Positions 1-5,939 of a DNA stretch of 7,479 bases are shown piece after piece. Every line of letters begins with the position of its first letter. Position 1 is the first letter of the stretch. Where the stretch lies: positions 1 to 7,479 of the forward strand of contig NZ_CAKROJ010000082.1 in NCBI RefSeq assembly GCF_934372025.1. Direction: 5' to 3'. The stretch is from an uncultured Blautia sp. GTDB taxonomy: Bacteria; Bacillota; Clostridia; Lachnospirales; Lachnospiraceae. The translations under genes and the position numbers were made by a program. Under the pieces are notes generated by a model. It had not been told where the DNA came from. It was given only the letters and a program-made list of their open reading frames with translations, and did not search any database.

Positions 1-2
1 TC

Positions 3-31
3 ATTATATCCGCTCTTTCATGCGAAATCAA
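3..31 (-). promoter_or_regulatory. Candidate sigma-A promoter reading left out of the window
   Basis: On the minus strand a perfect -10 TATAAT (8..3) lies 17 bp from a -35 TTGATT (31..26; four of six consensus bases). Transcription would start just beyond the left edge, so the gene it serves is not visible. The 17-bp spacing and perfect -10 support it, but the -35 is weak and no downstream gene can confirm it. Confidence 0.4.
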
Positions 32-53
32 TAGCTGTTCGTTATATTCTTGA

Positions 54-75
54 CAGGTTTTGTCAGGTTTTGTCA
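54..75. repeat. Tandem 10-bp repeat across the DMT transporter stop codon
   Basis: CAGGTTTTGT occurs twice back to back (54-63 and 64-73), followed by CA. The TGA stop of the transporter (65..63, minus strand) falls at the junction of the two copies. A slippage duplication is the simplest explanation. With the preceding TGACA the sequence can also form a short 5-bp hairpin, but there is no U-tract, so it is not a convincing terminator. Confidence 0.6.
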
Positions 76-962
76 CTGACCGTCATTGCCTCTTTTTTCT
101 TTGCTGCTTTCATATTGTAAATAAACATTCCCAGGGATGCCAGAATGATCAGTCCATATCCGATAAAACTGTATTTATCCGGTATCTCCCCAAACAGAAT
201 AAAGCCAAGAAGCGTTGCAAAAATAATCTGCGAATAGTCAAAAATTGATATCTTACCTGCCGGTGCATACGTATATGCCGCAGTGATCGTAAACTGTCCT
301 CCTGCTGCAAAAAGTCCAGCCATCAAAAGTGTCAGAAACTGTCTGCTACTCATTGGTGTATAATTAAAAATCAGATAAGGCAGTACAAAAAGACACGAAA
401 ACAATGAGAAATAAAAAACAATAACAGGACCCTTAACTCCATGAGTTCCCAGCACACGCACCATTGTATAGGCAACTCCTGCTCCCAGGCCTCCACAGAC
501 TCCAATCAGCGCCGGGATCATCGCTGCATTTTGAAATCCCGGTTTTACAATAAAAAGGCACCCGATAAAAGCAAGAAGCACACAGGCACCCTGCGTTGGT
601 GTGATTTTTTCTTTTAATATCAAAAATGAAAAAATAATTGCAAAAAACGGTGACAGCTTATTTAAAATAGAAGCATCTGCCACCAACAGATGGTCGATTG
701 CATAAAAATTACAGAGAATTCCCAGCGTACCAAACGCACAACGAAGAAACAGCGGTCCCCAGTACTGTTTCTGTACCTTCGGAATCACATGATTTTTAAA
801 CAAAATGATTGCCGCAAAAACGGCTGCCACAAGATTACGAAAAAAACTCTTCTGTATGGACGGAATGTCTCCTGCCAGACGCACACTCACATTCATGCAT
901 GCAAAGAAAAATGCCGACAGAATGATCATTGTCATTCCTTTTATATAATTTTCCTGTTTCAT
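63..962 (-). CDS. DMT-superfamily (EamA) membrane transporter
   Basis: A 299-residue, strongly hydrophobic protein of about ten membrane segments, arranged as two tandem EamA halves. The first half ends with the typical LSPFFAIIFSFLILKEK stretch (103-119). The second half has the equivalent DYSQIIFATLLGFILFGE (242-259), a short charged K/E-rich tail follows the last segment, and the length is normal for the family. DMT/EamA proteins are 10-TM inner-membrane carriers that mostly export metabolites, including amino acids (RhtA exports threonine and homoserine). The substrate cannot be read from the sequence. It is divergent from a ThrH-type enzyme, which makes an amino-acid-related substrate tempting but unproven. 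The start at 962 has a GAGGAG 14 nt upstream, which is rather far. An alternative ATG at codon 12 (929) has AAAGGA at a good 6-nt distance and would still leave the first membrane segment nearly intact. Family is secure; start and substrate are not. Confidence 0.9.
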   Translation of the reverse strand: MKQENYIKGMTMIILSAFFFACMNVSVRLAGDIPSIQKSFFRNLVAAVFAAIILFKNHVIPKVQKQYWGPLFLRCAFGTLGILCNFYAIDHLLVADASILNKLSPFFAIIFSFLILKEKITPTQGACVLLAFIGCLFIVKPGFQNAAMIPALIGVCGGLGAGVAYTMVRVLGTHGVKGPVIVFYFSLFSCLFVLPYLIFNYTPMSSRQFLTLLMAGLFAAGGQFTITAAYTYAPAGKISIFDYSQIIFATLLGFILFGEIPDKYSFIGYGLIILASLGMFIYNMKAAKKKEAMTVSDKT

Positions 963-987
963 TTCAGATTCACAAGCTCCTCTCTGT

Positions 988-1007
988 TATGACTGTTTGC
1001 AGTCATA
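988..1007. promoter_or_regulatory. Perfect 8-bp inverted repeat upstream of the transporter gene
   Basis: TATGACTG and CAGTCATA are perfect inverted copies around a 4-nt centre (TTTG). The repeat lies just upstream of the transporter's Shine-Dalgarno sequence. It could be an operator or a small hairpin in the leader RNA. A weak promoter (TTGAAC, 16 bp, TATATG on the minus strand) would place its -10 against this palindrome, the usual position of a repressor site. No regulator is identified. Confidence 0.4.
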
Positions 1008-1065
1008 TAATGTCTTCCTGTTACTGTTCAAAGATGTTGCTGCGGACAGTTACGTTTTCCTGCCT

Positions 1066-1095
1066 ATCATAGCACTGTTCCATTCATTGATACAA
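1066..1095 (-). promoter_or_regulatory. Candidate promoter of the DMT transporter
   Basis: On the minus strand an extended -10 TGC-TATGAT (hexamer 1071..1066) is preceded at 18 bp by a poor -35 TTGTAT (1095..1090). The extended -10 can compensate for a weak -35. A competing candidate closer to the gene (TTGAAC/TATATG near the palindrome at 988-1007) cannot be excluded. Confidence 0.3.
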
Positions 1096-1098
1096 TAG

Positions 1099-1108
1099 CT
1101 GTTAACAG
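1099..1108. repeat. Perfect 10-bp palindrome CTGTTAACAG
   Basis: A self-complementary 10-mer between the divergent transporter and thrH genes. It shares the CTGTT/AACAG word with three exact ACTGTT copies at 992-997, 1023-1028 and 1074-1079 in the same gap. It could be a dimeric regulator site, but the match is short enough to occur by chance in A/T-rich DNA. Confidence 0.3.
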
Positions 1109-1157
1109 TTAATTTAAGTTGCCTCTTATACATCAGTTAATCTTTTGAAATTTTATA

Positions 1158-1186
1158 TGGAAGTTTCTCAATCTTTCCGTTATAAT
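1158..1186 (+). promoter_or_regulatory. Candidate thrH promoter
   Basis: A perfect -10 TATAAT lies at 1181-1186. The -35 at the correct 17-bp distance (TGGAAG, 1158-1163) matches the consensus poorly; a better TTGAAA at 1145-1150 is too far away (30 bp). Transcription would start near 1193, giving a leader of about 70 nt. This position also shows that an in-frame upstream ATG at 1185 cannot be the real start, because it lies inside the -10. Confidence 0.45.
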
Positions 1187-1262
1187 GATAACTGAATACA
1201 CACATACACAGACGCGGCACCTTATTACTATGTTAAAGCCGCTCAGAACGGAGGAGCATATT

Positions 1263-1868
1263 ATGGAAATTGTTTGTTTAGATCTGGAAGGTGTACTGGT
1301 TCCTGAAATATGGATTGCTTTTGCAGAAGAAACCGGAATTCCGGAATTGAAGAGAACAACAAGAGACGAGCCTGATTATGATAAACTGATGAAATATCGT
1401 CTCAATATTTTGAAAGAACACGGCCTTGGACTGAAGGAAATTCAAGATACAATTTCCAAGATTGAGCCACTTCCGGGCGCAAAAAAATTCCTGGATAAGC
1501 TCAGAGAAATGACACAGGTTATTATCATAAGTGATACCTTCTCACAGTTTGCAGGACCATTAATGAAGAAACTCGGTTATCCGACAATTTTCTGCAACTC
1601 TCTTGTTGTAGCAGATAATGGCGAAATTGTAGATTTCAAAATGCGCTGTGAAAAATCCAAATACACAACTGTCAAGGCTCTGCAGTCTATCGGATATGAC
1701 ACTATTGCAAGTGGTGACAGCCACAATGACCTTGGCATGATCCAGGCAAGCAAAGCCGGATTTCTCTTTAAGAGTACAGATGCCATCAGATCTGAATATC
1801 CACAGATCCCTGCATATGAAACATATGAGGAGCTTTATAGCGCTATCAAAAGAATAATCGAAAAATAA
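1263..1868 (+). CDS. thrH: ThrH-type phosphoserine phosphatase / homoserine phosphotransferase
   Basis: A 201-residue HAD-superfamily protein, close to the roughly 205 residues of Pseudomonas ThrH. Motif I is DLEGVLVPE, with nucleophile Asp7 and, typical of ThrH, Glu9 where ordinary HAD phosphatases have Asp. Motif II is IIISDTF (Ser90). The motif III lysine is probably Lys133. Motif IV is GDSHNDLGM with the metal-binding Asp152 and Asp156. Characterised ThrH hydrolyses phosphoserine and can move the phosphate to homoserine, linking serine and threonine synthesis in the cytoplasm. The frame is open from 1185, but ATG 1263 is chosen: it has GGAGGAG (1250-1256) six bases upstream, and the family start MEIxCLDLEGVL begins exactly here. 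The extra upstream residues would overlap the promoter. It is transcribed alone and ends at a strong terminator. The divergent neighbour is a DMT transporter. The exact preference between phosphoserine and homoserine cannot be told from sequence. Confidence 0.9.
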   Translation: MEIVCLDLEGVLVPEIWIAFAEETGIPELKRTTRDEPDYDKLMKYRLNILKEHGLGLKEIQDTISKIEPLPGAKKFLDKLREMTQVIIISDTFSQFAGPLMKKLGYPTIFCNSLVVADNGEIVDFKMRCEKSKYTTVKALQSIGYDTIASGDSHNDLGMIQASKAGFLFKSTDAIRSEYPQIPAYETYEELYSAIKRIIEK

Positions 1869-1897
1869 TAGCTGTCTTTTCGTCCAGAACAACAAAA

Positions 1898-1951
1898 CCC
1901 CGACAAATCTGACTTTGTAATTTACAAGCCGGTCTGTCGGGGAACTTTTTT
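1898..1951 (+). terminator. Intrinsic terminator of thrH, probably bidirectional
   Basis: CCCCGACA (1898-1905) and TGTCGGGG (1935-1942) form an 8-bp perfect GC-rich stem. The intervening 29 nt contain a second, imperfect inverted repeat (TTGTAA/TTACAA). Six T follow at 1946-1951, giving termination of thrH. On the minus strand the same stem is followed by TTTTGTT (1897..1891), so it can also stop transcription from the opposing tRNA-Gly gene. Confidence 0.85.
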
Positions 1952-1970
1952 ACATTTTTGCAATAAAAAA

Positions 1971-2041
1971 AGCGGGTGATGGGAATCGAACCCACGTATC
2001 CAGCTTGGAAGGCTGGTGTTCTACCATTGAACTACACCCGC
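1971..2041 (-). tRNA. tRNA-Gly (anticodon UCC)
   Basis: Read on the minus strand it folds as a full cloverleaf. The acceptor stem GCGGGTG/CACCCGC is 7 bp. The D-arm contains AGTTCAATGGTAGAAC. The anticodon stem CCAGC/GCTGG encloses the loop CTTCCAA, giving anticodon UCC for GGA/GGG codons. The T-arm is GTGGG-TTCGATT-CCCAT, where the T-stem is 5 bp with a final G-C/T pairing. The discriminator base is U (position 1971), as expected for bacterial glycine tRNAs. CCA is not encoded. It stands alone, between the thrH terminator and the ABC transporter, and is not adjacent to the integrase fragment at the right edge. Confidence 0.95.
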
Positions 2042-2059
2042 ATCTGCAATGCATAAACT

Positions 2060-2087
2060 ATAATACCACATTTTACAGAAAATGCAA
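2060..2087 (-). promoter_or_regulatory. Promoter of tRNA-Gly
   Basis: On the minus strand an extended -10 TGG-TATTAT (hexamer 2065..2060) is preceded at 16 bp by TTGCAT (2087..2082). Transcription would start near 2053, about a dozen bases before the mature tRNA 5' end. The extended TGn motif and the short leader fit a stable-RNA promoter; the -35 is only a half match. Confidence 0.6.
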
Positions 2088-2155
2088 GCAGAATTTTTAT
2101 TTTTTTATATTTTTCTTTTTATATACTCAATTAGATATTTTTGATACATTGAATC

Positions 2156-3904
2156 TCACGCTCTTAATTCCTGTGTATGAACCAGTGAAGCATAAATTCC
2201 ATCCTTCTTCATCAGTTCCCCATGCATACCTTTTTCAACGATCTGTCCGTCCTCGATCACAACGATATTGTCCGCATTTTTAACAGTAGATAATCTATGC
2301 GCAATAATAATCGTTGTTCTTCCGACTGCAAGCTTTTCAAAAGTATCCTGAATCTTCGCTTCTGTTACACTGTCCAGAGCAGAAGTAGCTTCGTCCAGAA
2401 TCAGAATCGGTGGATTTTTCAGAAAAATACGTGCAATAGAGATTCGCTGTTTCTGACCTCCGGAAAGCAGTGCACCTCTTTCTCCGACATTTGTATCAAA
2501 TCCTTTCGGCATTTCCATAATATCATCATAGATTTCTGCCATCTTCGCCGCCCGGATGATCTCATCCATAGTGGCATCCAGTTTTCCATAACGGATATTT
2601 TCGGCAATACTGTCCGCAAAAAGGAATACATCCTGCTGCACAACACCGATGTTCCTGTGAAGTGATTCCTGGGTTGCTTTTCTTACATCCACACCATCAA
2701 CAGAAATACTTCCATCCGTTACATCATAAAATCGCGGAATCAGCTGGCTGAGTGTTGTCTTTCCGCCACCGGATGAACCGACAAAAGCAATTGTTTCACC
2801 TGATTTAATATGAAGAGAAACATCTCGAAGCACATCATGCTCATCCTCATAAGCAAATCCAACATGTTCAATATCAATCCTGCCATCTACATTCTGAAGG
2901 TCAACCGCATCCGGATCATCCTGTAATGCCGGTTCTGTGCGCATCAGCTGAACAAATCTGTGCAGGCTGGCGGTTCCATTTGCAACCAGTTCCACAGTAG
3001 TGGAAAGCTTACGCACCGGATTCACAAAAGTAGACACATACAGACTGAAAGTGATCAGATCAATGATGTTCAGCTGGTCTGACATGATCAGTGCTCCACC
3101 GACTGCAATTACGATCACAGAGAGGATACACATAAAAAACTCCATAACCGAGTTGAATGTCGCCATTGCCCTGTAAAAATCCGCCTTGGAATCACGATAG
3201 CTTATATTGGCTGAATCAAATTTATCAAGTTCTTTTTCTTCATTTGCAAAAGCTTTTGCAGTACGAAGACCGGAAATTCCTGATTCAAAATCCGTATTGA
3301 TCGATGCCATCTCTTTTTTAACATTACGGGATGCATTCTGCATGGAAAAACGACATTTCCACACGACGAGTAAAAATATCGGAATCGTGATTGCGATCAC
3401 CAAGGCCAGTTTCCACTGAATTGTAAACATGATGATCAGTGCACCGATGATCGTCACTGTCGAAATAAAAATATCCTCCGGTGCATGATGTGCAAACTCT
3501 GTAATATCAAATAGTTCTGAGGTAAGCTGGCTCATCAGCTGTCCCACACGGGCATTGTCGAAATAAGCGTAACTCAGTTCCTGGATATGCTGAAACAGGT
3601 CATGCCTGAAATCTGTCTCGACTCGTACGCCAAAGGTGTGACCCCAATAGGTAATGATATAGGTAAAGACTGACCGCAGGATATAGGCACAGAACACAAC
3701 GATCATTACTGTCCAGAAGGTTCTCCATGCATTATCCGGCAAAAGCTTGTACATACACCACCTGGAAATAAACGGAAATGCCAGATCAATCATTGCAATC
3801 GCCAGCGCACACACCATGTCCAGTAAAAACAGCTTCCTGTGTGGTTTAAAGTATGACAGGAAAATCTGCATTTCACTTTTGTTTTTAAAATCTTTTTGGT
3901 TCAT
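2156..3904 (-). CDS. ABC exporter, fused permease and ATPase (type IV, MsbA/BmrA-like)
   Basis: A 582-residue half-transporter, normal in length. The N-terminal membrane domain has six predicted segments (about 24-47, 62-88, 145-163, 164-182, 253-275 and 280-296) with long cytoplasmic helices between. The ATPase domain starts near 340. It has an aromatic A-loop (Tyr352), Walker A GSSGGGKTT (376-384), a Q-loop (around Gln423/Gln424), signature LSGGQ (480-484), Walker B LILDE (501-505, catalytic Glu505), D-loop SALD (508-511) and H-loop His536. All catalytic elements are intact, so a homodimer could be active. Members of this family export drugs, lipids or peptides; the substrate cannot be inferred. 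ATG 3904 has AGGAGC (3918..3913) at 8 nt. It is a single gene with no partner half-transporter in view. It is divergent from the degV pair, and the two -35 regions lie almost back to back. No convincing terminator follows it, only an A/T-rich stretch before the tRNA promoter. Confidence 0.93.
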   Translation of the reverse strand: MNQKDFKNKSEMQIFLSYFKPHRKLFLLDMVCALAIAMIDLAFPFISRWCMYKLLPDNAWRTFWTVMIVVFCAYILRSVFTYIITYWGHTFGVRVETDFRHDLFQHIQELSYAYFDNARVGQLMSQLTSELFDITEFAHHAPEDIFISTVTIIGALIIMFTIQWKLALVIAITIPIFLLVVWKCRFSMQNASRNVKKEMASINTDFESGISGLRTAKAFANEEKELDKFDSANISYRDSKADFYRAMATFNSVMEFFMCILSVIVIAVGGALIMSDQLNIIDLITFSLYVSTFVNPVRKLSTTVELVANGTASLHRFVQLMRTEPALQDDPDAVDLQNVDGRIDIEHVGFAYEDEHDVLRDVSLHIKSGETIAFVGSSGGGKTTLSQLIPRFYDVTDGSISVDGVDVRKATQESLHRNIGVVQQDVFLFADSIAENIRYGKLDATMDEIIRAAKMAEIYDDIMEMPKGFDTNVGERGALLSGGQKQRISIARIFLKNPPILILDEATSALDSVTEAKIQDTFEKLAVGRTTIIIAHRLSTVKNADNIVVIEDGQIVEKGMHGELMKKDGIYASLVHTQELRA

Positions 3905-3936
3905 TTCATATTGCTCCTGATTTTTAATTTTTCTTT

Positions 3937-3966
3937 ATCTTAGCATAAAACAAACGTCACCTACAA
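3937..3966 (-). promoter_or_regulatory. Candidate promoter of the ABC exporter
   Basis: On the minus strand an extended -10 TGC-TAAGAT (hexamer 3942..3937) lies 18 bp from TTGTAG (3966..3961). The start would be near 3930, with a leader of about 25 nt carrying the AGGAGC ribosome site. Each hexamer is only a partial match; the TGn extension and position support it. Confidence 0.45.
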
Positions 3967-3970
3967 GCTA

Positions 3971-3999
3971 TTGAAATGTTTAAAATTTAGTGTTACAAT
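3971..3999 (+). promoter_or_regulatory. Promoter of the degV operon
   Basis: TTGAAA (3971-3976) and TACAAT (3994-3999) each match the sigma-A consensus at five of six positions and are exactly 17 bp apart. The start would be near 4006, with a leader of about 65 nt before the first degV gene. The -35 lies only 4 bp from that of the divergent ABC promoter, so the two units may influence each other. Confidence 0.75.
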
Positions 4000-4007
4000 T
4001 TGTCACA
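3991..4007. promoter_or_regulatory. TnrA/GlnR-like palindrome over the degV -10
   Basis: TGTTACAATTTGTCACA is an imperfect palindrome (TGTnACAA, T, TTGTnACA) that fits the consensus TGTNA-N7-TNACA known for the Bacillus nitrogen regulators TnrA and GlnR. It covers the -10 and the likely start site of the degV promoter, where a bound protein would repress. The fit to the half sites is exact, but the middle differs slightly from the Bacillus ATTTT core. Whether this organism has GlnR/TnrA is not visible here; another regulator with a similar site is possible. Confidence 0.4.
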
Positions 4008-4070
4008 TTATTATAGAGGATTTTACATTTTTATTACAATCATATATTTTATAAATGGGAGACGATCATT

Positions 4071-4934
4071 ATGAAAACCGCTATCATGACTGACACCAAC
4101 AGCGGCATTACCAAAGATATCGCAAAAGAACTTGGGATATATGTAATACCTATGCCTGTCATTATTGATGAAGAAACTTATTATGAAAACGATACTATCA
4201 CAGAAGAGGAGTTTTTCTGTGCTCTTTCAGGCGACAGACATATAACCACTTCACAGCCATCTCCTGGTGATGTGATGGATCTGTGGGACCAGATATTAAA
4301 TGAAGGATACGATGAGCTCGTTTATATTCCAATGTCCAGTGGTCTGTCCAATTCATGCGCTGCTGCTCTGGGCTACTCGCAGGAATATGACGGAAAGGTT
4401 GAGGTTATTGATAATCACCGTATTTCCGTTACCATGTATCAGTCTGTACTTCATGCAAGAGACCTGGCTCTGCAGGGTGCTTCTGCAAAAGAAATAAAAA
4501 CAGCACTCGAAGACGATGCCTATAATTCCAGCATTTATCTTGCTGTAAATACACTGGAATACCTGAAAAAAGGCGGACGAATTACGCCTGCTGCTGCCCT
4601 GATCGGATCTGTGCTTTCTATCAAACCTATTTTAACTATTCAGGGAGAAAAATTAGACTCTTATGCTAAAACACGAGGCTCCATGAAAAAAGCTGAGGAA
4701 AAAATGCTTTCAGCAGTTCAGTCAGATATTGAGAAAAGATTTGCCAGCCTGGACCAGACAAAATTGCATATCGGAGCTGCCGGTGCCGGACTTACAGTAG
4801 AGCAGCAGGAAGAATGGGTAAATCTGCTGCGCAGTAAATTCCCTGGTGCTGACATTTTTTACAGTCCGCTTTCTGCCAGCATCAGTGTTCATACCGGTCC
4901 AGGTGCTGTGGGCATTGGAATCAGTTTCAGATAG
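4071..4934 (+). CDS. DegV-family fatty-acid-binding protein (FakB-like), first of tandem pair
   Basis: A 287-residue DegV/EDD-fold protein of usual length. Family marks in order: N-terminal TDTNSGI (7-13, replacing the common TDSxxDL), ligand-loop TTSQPSP (59-65), SSGLSNS (89-95), the long signature LKKGGRI...IGSVLSIKPIL (165-188), and C-terminal HTGPGAVGIG (274-283). In characterised FakB proteins the serine/threonine loop and the HTGPG region bind the fatty-acid carboxylate and present it to the kinase FakA for phosphorylation, so that exogenous fatty acids enter phospholipid synthesis. No FakA-like kinase is in this window, so the partner must be elsewhere. The start has GGGAG (4057-4061) at 9 nt. 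The second degV follows after 27 bp, so the two are almost certainly co-transcribed from the promoter at 3971-3999. Family is secure; the physiological ligand is inferred. Confidence 0.9.
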   Translation: MKTAIMTDTNSGITKDIAKELGIYVIPMPVIIDEETYYENDTITEEEFFCALSGDRHITTSQPSPGDVMDLWDQILNEGYDELVYIPMSSGLSNSCAAALGYSQEYDGKVEVIDNHRISVTMYQSVLHARDLALQGASAKEIKTALEDDAYNSSIYLAVNTLEYLKKGGRITPAAALIGSVLSIKPILTIQGEKLDSYAKTRGSMKKAEEKMLSAVQSDIEKRFASLDQTKLHIGAAGAGLTVEQQEEWVNLLRSKFPGADIFYSPLSASISVHTGPGAVGIGISFR

Positions 4935-4961
4935 GATATCACAGAAAGGATCAAATATACT

Positions 4962-5861
4962 ATGTTTCAGATTTTTGTTGACTCCGCAGCCAATCTTCCG
5001 GCTGTGATTGCTAAAAAATATAACATTAACGTAATTTCTTTTGTTAATCTGATTTCCGGTAAGGAAGTCACCTGCTATAATCCAGATCTTACACCTGAAG
5101 AAGAAAGAGAAAAAGGCAAAGAATACTATGATGCCATGCGTAAAGGCTGTGAGATCAAAACCGGTCTGATAAGCACAGCTACCTTTGAAGAAAAATTCCA
5201 GGAAGCCCTGGATGCAGATCAGGATGTTCTCTATTTTTCTTTGAGCAAAAATATCAGTGGGAATTTTAATTCTGCAAGATTGGCAGCCGAGGAATTATCC
5301 GACCACAACACAAATGGACGAAAAATCCGACTGATTGATTCTCTCAATGCATCTCTCGCGCAAGGCATTCTTGCCATCTATGCCAGCCTTATGCGTGATA
5401 AAGGAATGTCTGTGGACGAAGTAGCTGATTTTCTGGAGCCCCTTGTCATCAAAATGAATGGTGTCTTTACAGTAGGAGATCTTAAATATCTTTCCCGCAC
5501 AGGACGCATTAAGGGAAGTGTAGCTACTATCGGAAATGTTCTCAAGATTAAACCTATTCTAAGAGGAAACAAAGACGGATATATTGTTACTTACAAAAAT
5601 GTTCGCGGACGTAAATCTGCCCTGAATACTCTGATTGATCTGGTTTGCGATAATATCGTAAAACCAGAAGAACAGATCATCGGTATTGCACATGCCGATG
5701 CCTATGAGGATTCTCTTTATATCATGGAAAAAATAAGAGAAAAAATCAAAGTACGTGATTTTATCAACACCTCTTATGACTTCTGCACCGGAAGCCACGT
5801 TGGACCTGATACAATTGCACTTTTCTTTATTGGAAAGGACAGGGAGCTGGCTCAGTCTTAA
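4962..5861 (+). CDS. DegV-family protein (FakB-like), second and divergent paralogue
   Basis: A 299-residue DegV-family protein, clearly a distant relative of its upstream neighbour rather than a recent copy. It begins MFQIFVDSAANLP, with VDSAANLP as the DxxxDL-like start motif. The canonical TSQPS loop is replaced by KTGLIST (66-72). SKNISGNFNSA (95-105) corresponds to SSGLSNS, and LSRTGRI...IGNVLKIKPIL (177-200) is the family signature. The C-terminal HTGPG is replaced by GSHVGPDTIALFFIG (277-291). An extra charged stretch with many Glu and Lys (about 42-62) precedes the ligand loop. The altered loops suggest a different fatty-acid preference from the first protein, in the way that FakB1 and FakB2 differ; that is inference. 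The start has AAAGGA (4945-4950) at 11 nt, slightly long. No U-tract terminator is seen on the plus strand after the gene, although the stem at 5888-5909 could act weakly. Confidence 0.88.
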   Translation: MFQIFVDSAANLPAVIAKKYNINVISFVNLISGKEVTCYNPDLTPEEEREKGKEYYDAMRKGCEIKTGLISTATFEEKFQEALDADQDVLYFSLSKNISGNFNSARLAAEELSDHNTNGRKIRLIDSLNASLAQGILAIYASLMRDKGMSVDEVADFLEPLVIKMNGVFTVGDLKYLSRTGRIKGSVATIGNVLKIKPILRGNKDGYIVTYKNVRGRKSALNTLIDLVCDNIVKPEEQIIGIAHADAYEDSLYIMEKIREKIKVRDFINTSYDFCTGSHVGPDTIALFFIGKDRELAQS

Positions 5862-5879
5862 TTCAAGAATGCCTTCATA

Positions 5880-5909
5880 CAAAAAGACCGGGACCCTTTC
5901 GGATCCCGG
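5880..5909 (-). terminator. Intrinsic terminator of the hsp20 unit
   Basis: On the minus strand CCGGGATCC and GGGTCCCGG pair over 9 bp (one U-G wobble) around a GAAA tetraloop, followed by TC and five T (5885..5881). The wobble is a C-A mismatch when read on the plus strand, and there is no T-run on that side. The element is therefore oriented for the hsp20 genes, not for the convergent degV genes. Confidence 0.88.
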
Positions 5910-5939
5910 CTATATATGGGGGAGAAAAAGCAATGGAAG

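Noticed and set aside
1185..1262. N-terminal extension of ThrH from an upstream in-frame ATG at 1185
   Set aside because: It overlaps the TATAAT box, has no ribosome site, and the family's conserved start begins at 1263, right behind GGAGGAG.
1971..2041. tRNA-Gly as the attachment site of the mobile element at the right edge
   Set aside because: The tRNA is more than 5 kb away, is intact, and has no integrase or duplicated 3' fragment beside it.
2101..2155. Terminator after the ABC exporter
   Set aside because: Only a 5-bp TCAAT/ATTGA pairing with a 15-nt loop is possible; the region is A/T-rich without a GC stem.
2005..2283. Plus-strand frame of 92 codons across the tRNA and the end of the ABC gene
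   Set aside because: It reads through the tRNA and the A/T-rich gap, has low-complexity Phe/Tyr content and no ribosome site; it is a shadow frame.
4022..4050. Second degV promoter TTTACA-17-TATTTT
   Set aside because: Both hexamers are weak and transcription would start inside the ribosome binding site of the gene.
5888..5909. Terminator for the degV operon on the plus strand
   Set aside because: Read on the plus strand the stem has a C-A mismatch and is followed by CTATATATGGGG rather than a T-run; the minus strand gives a full stem and U-tract.
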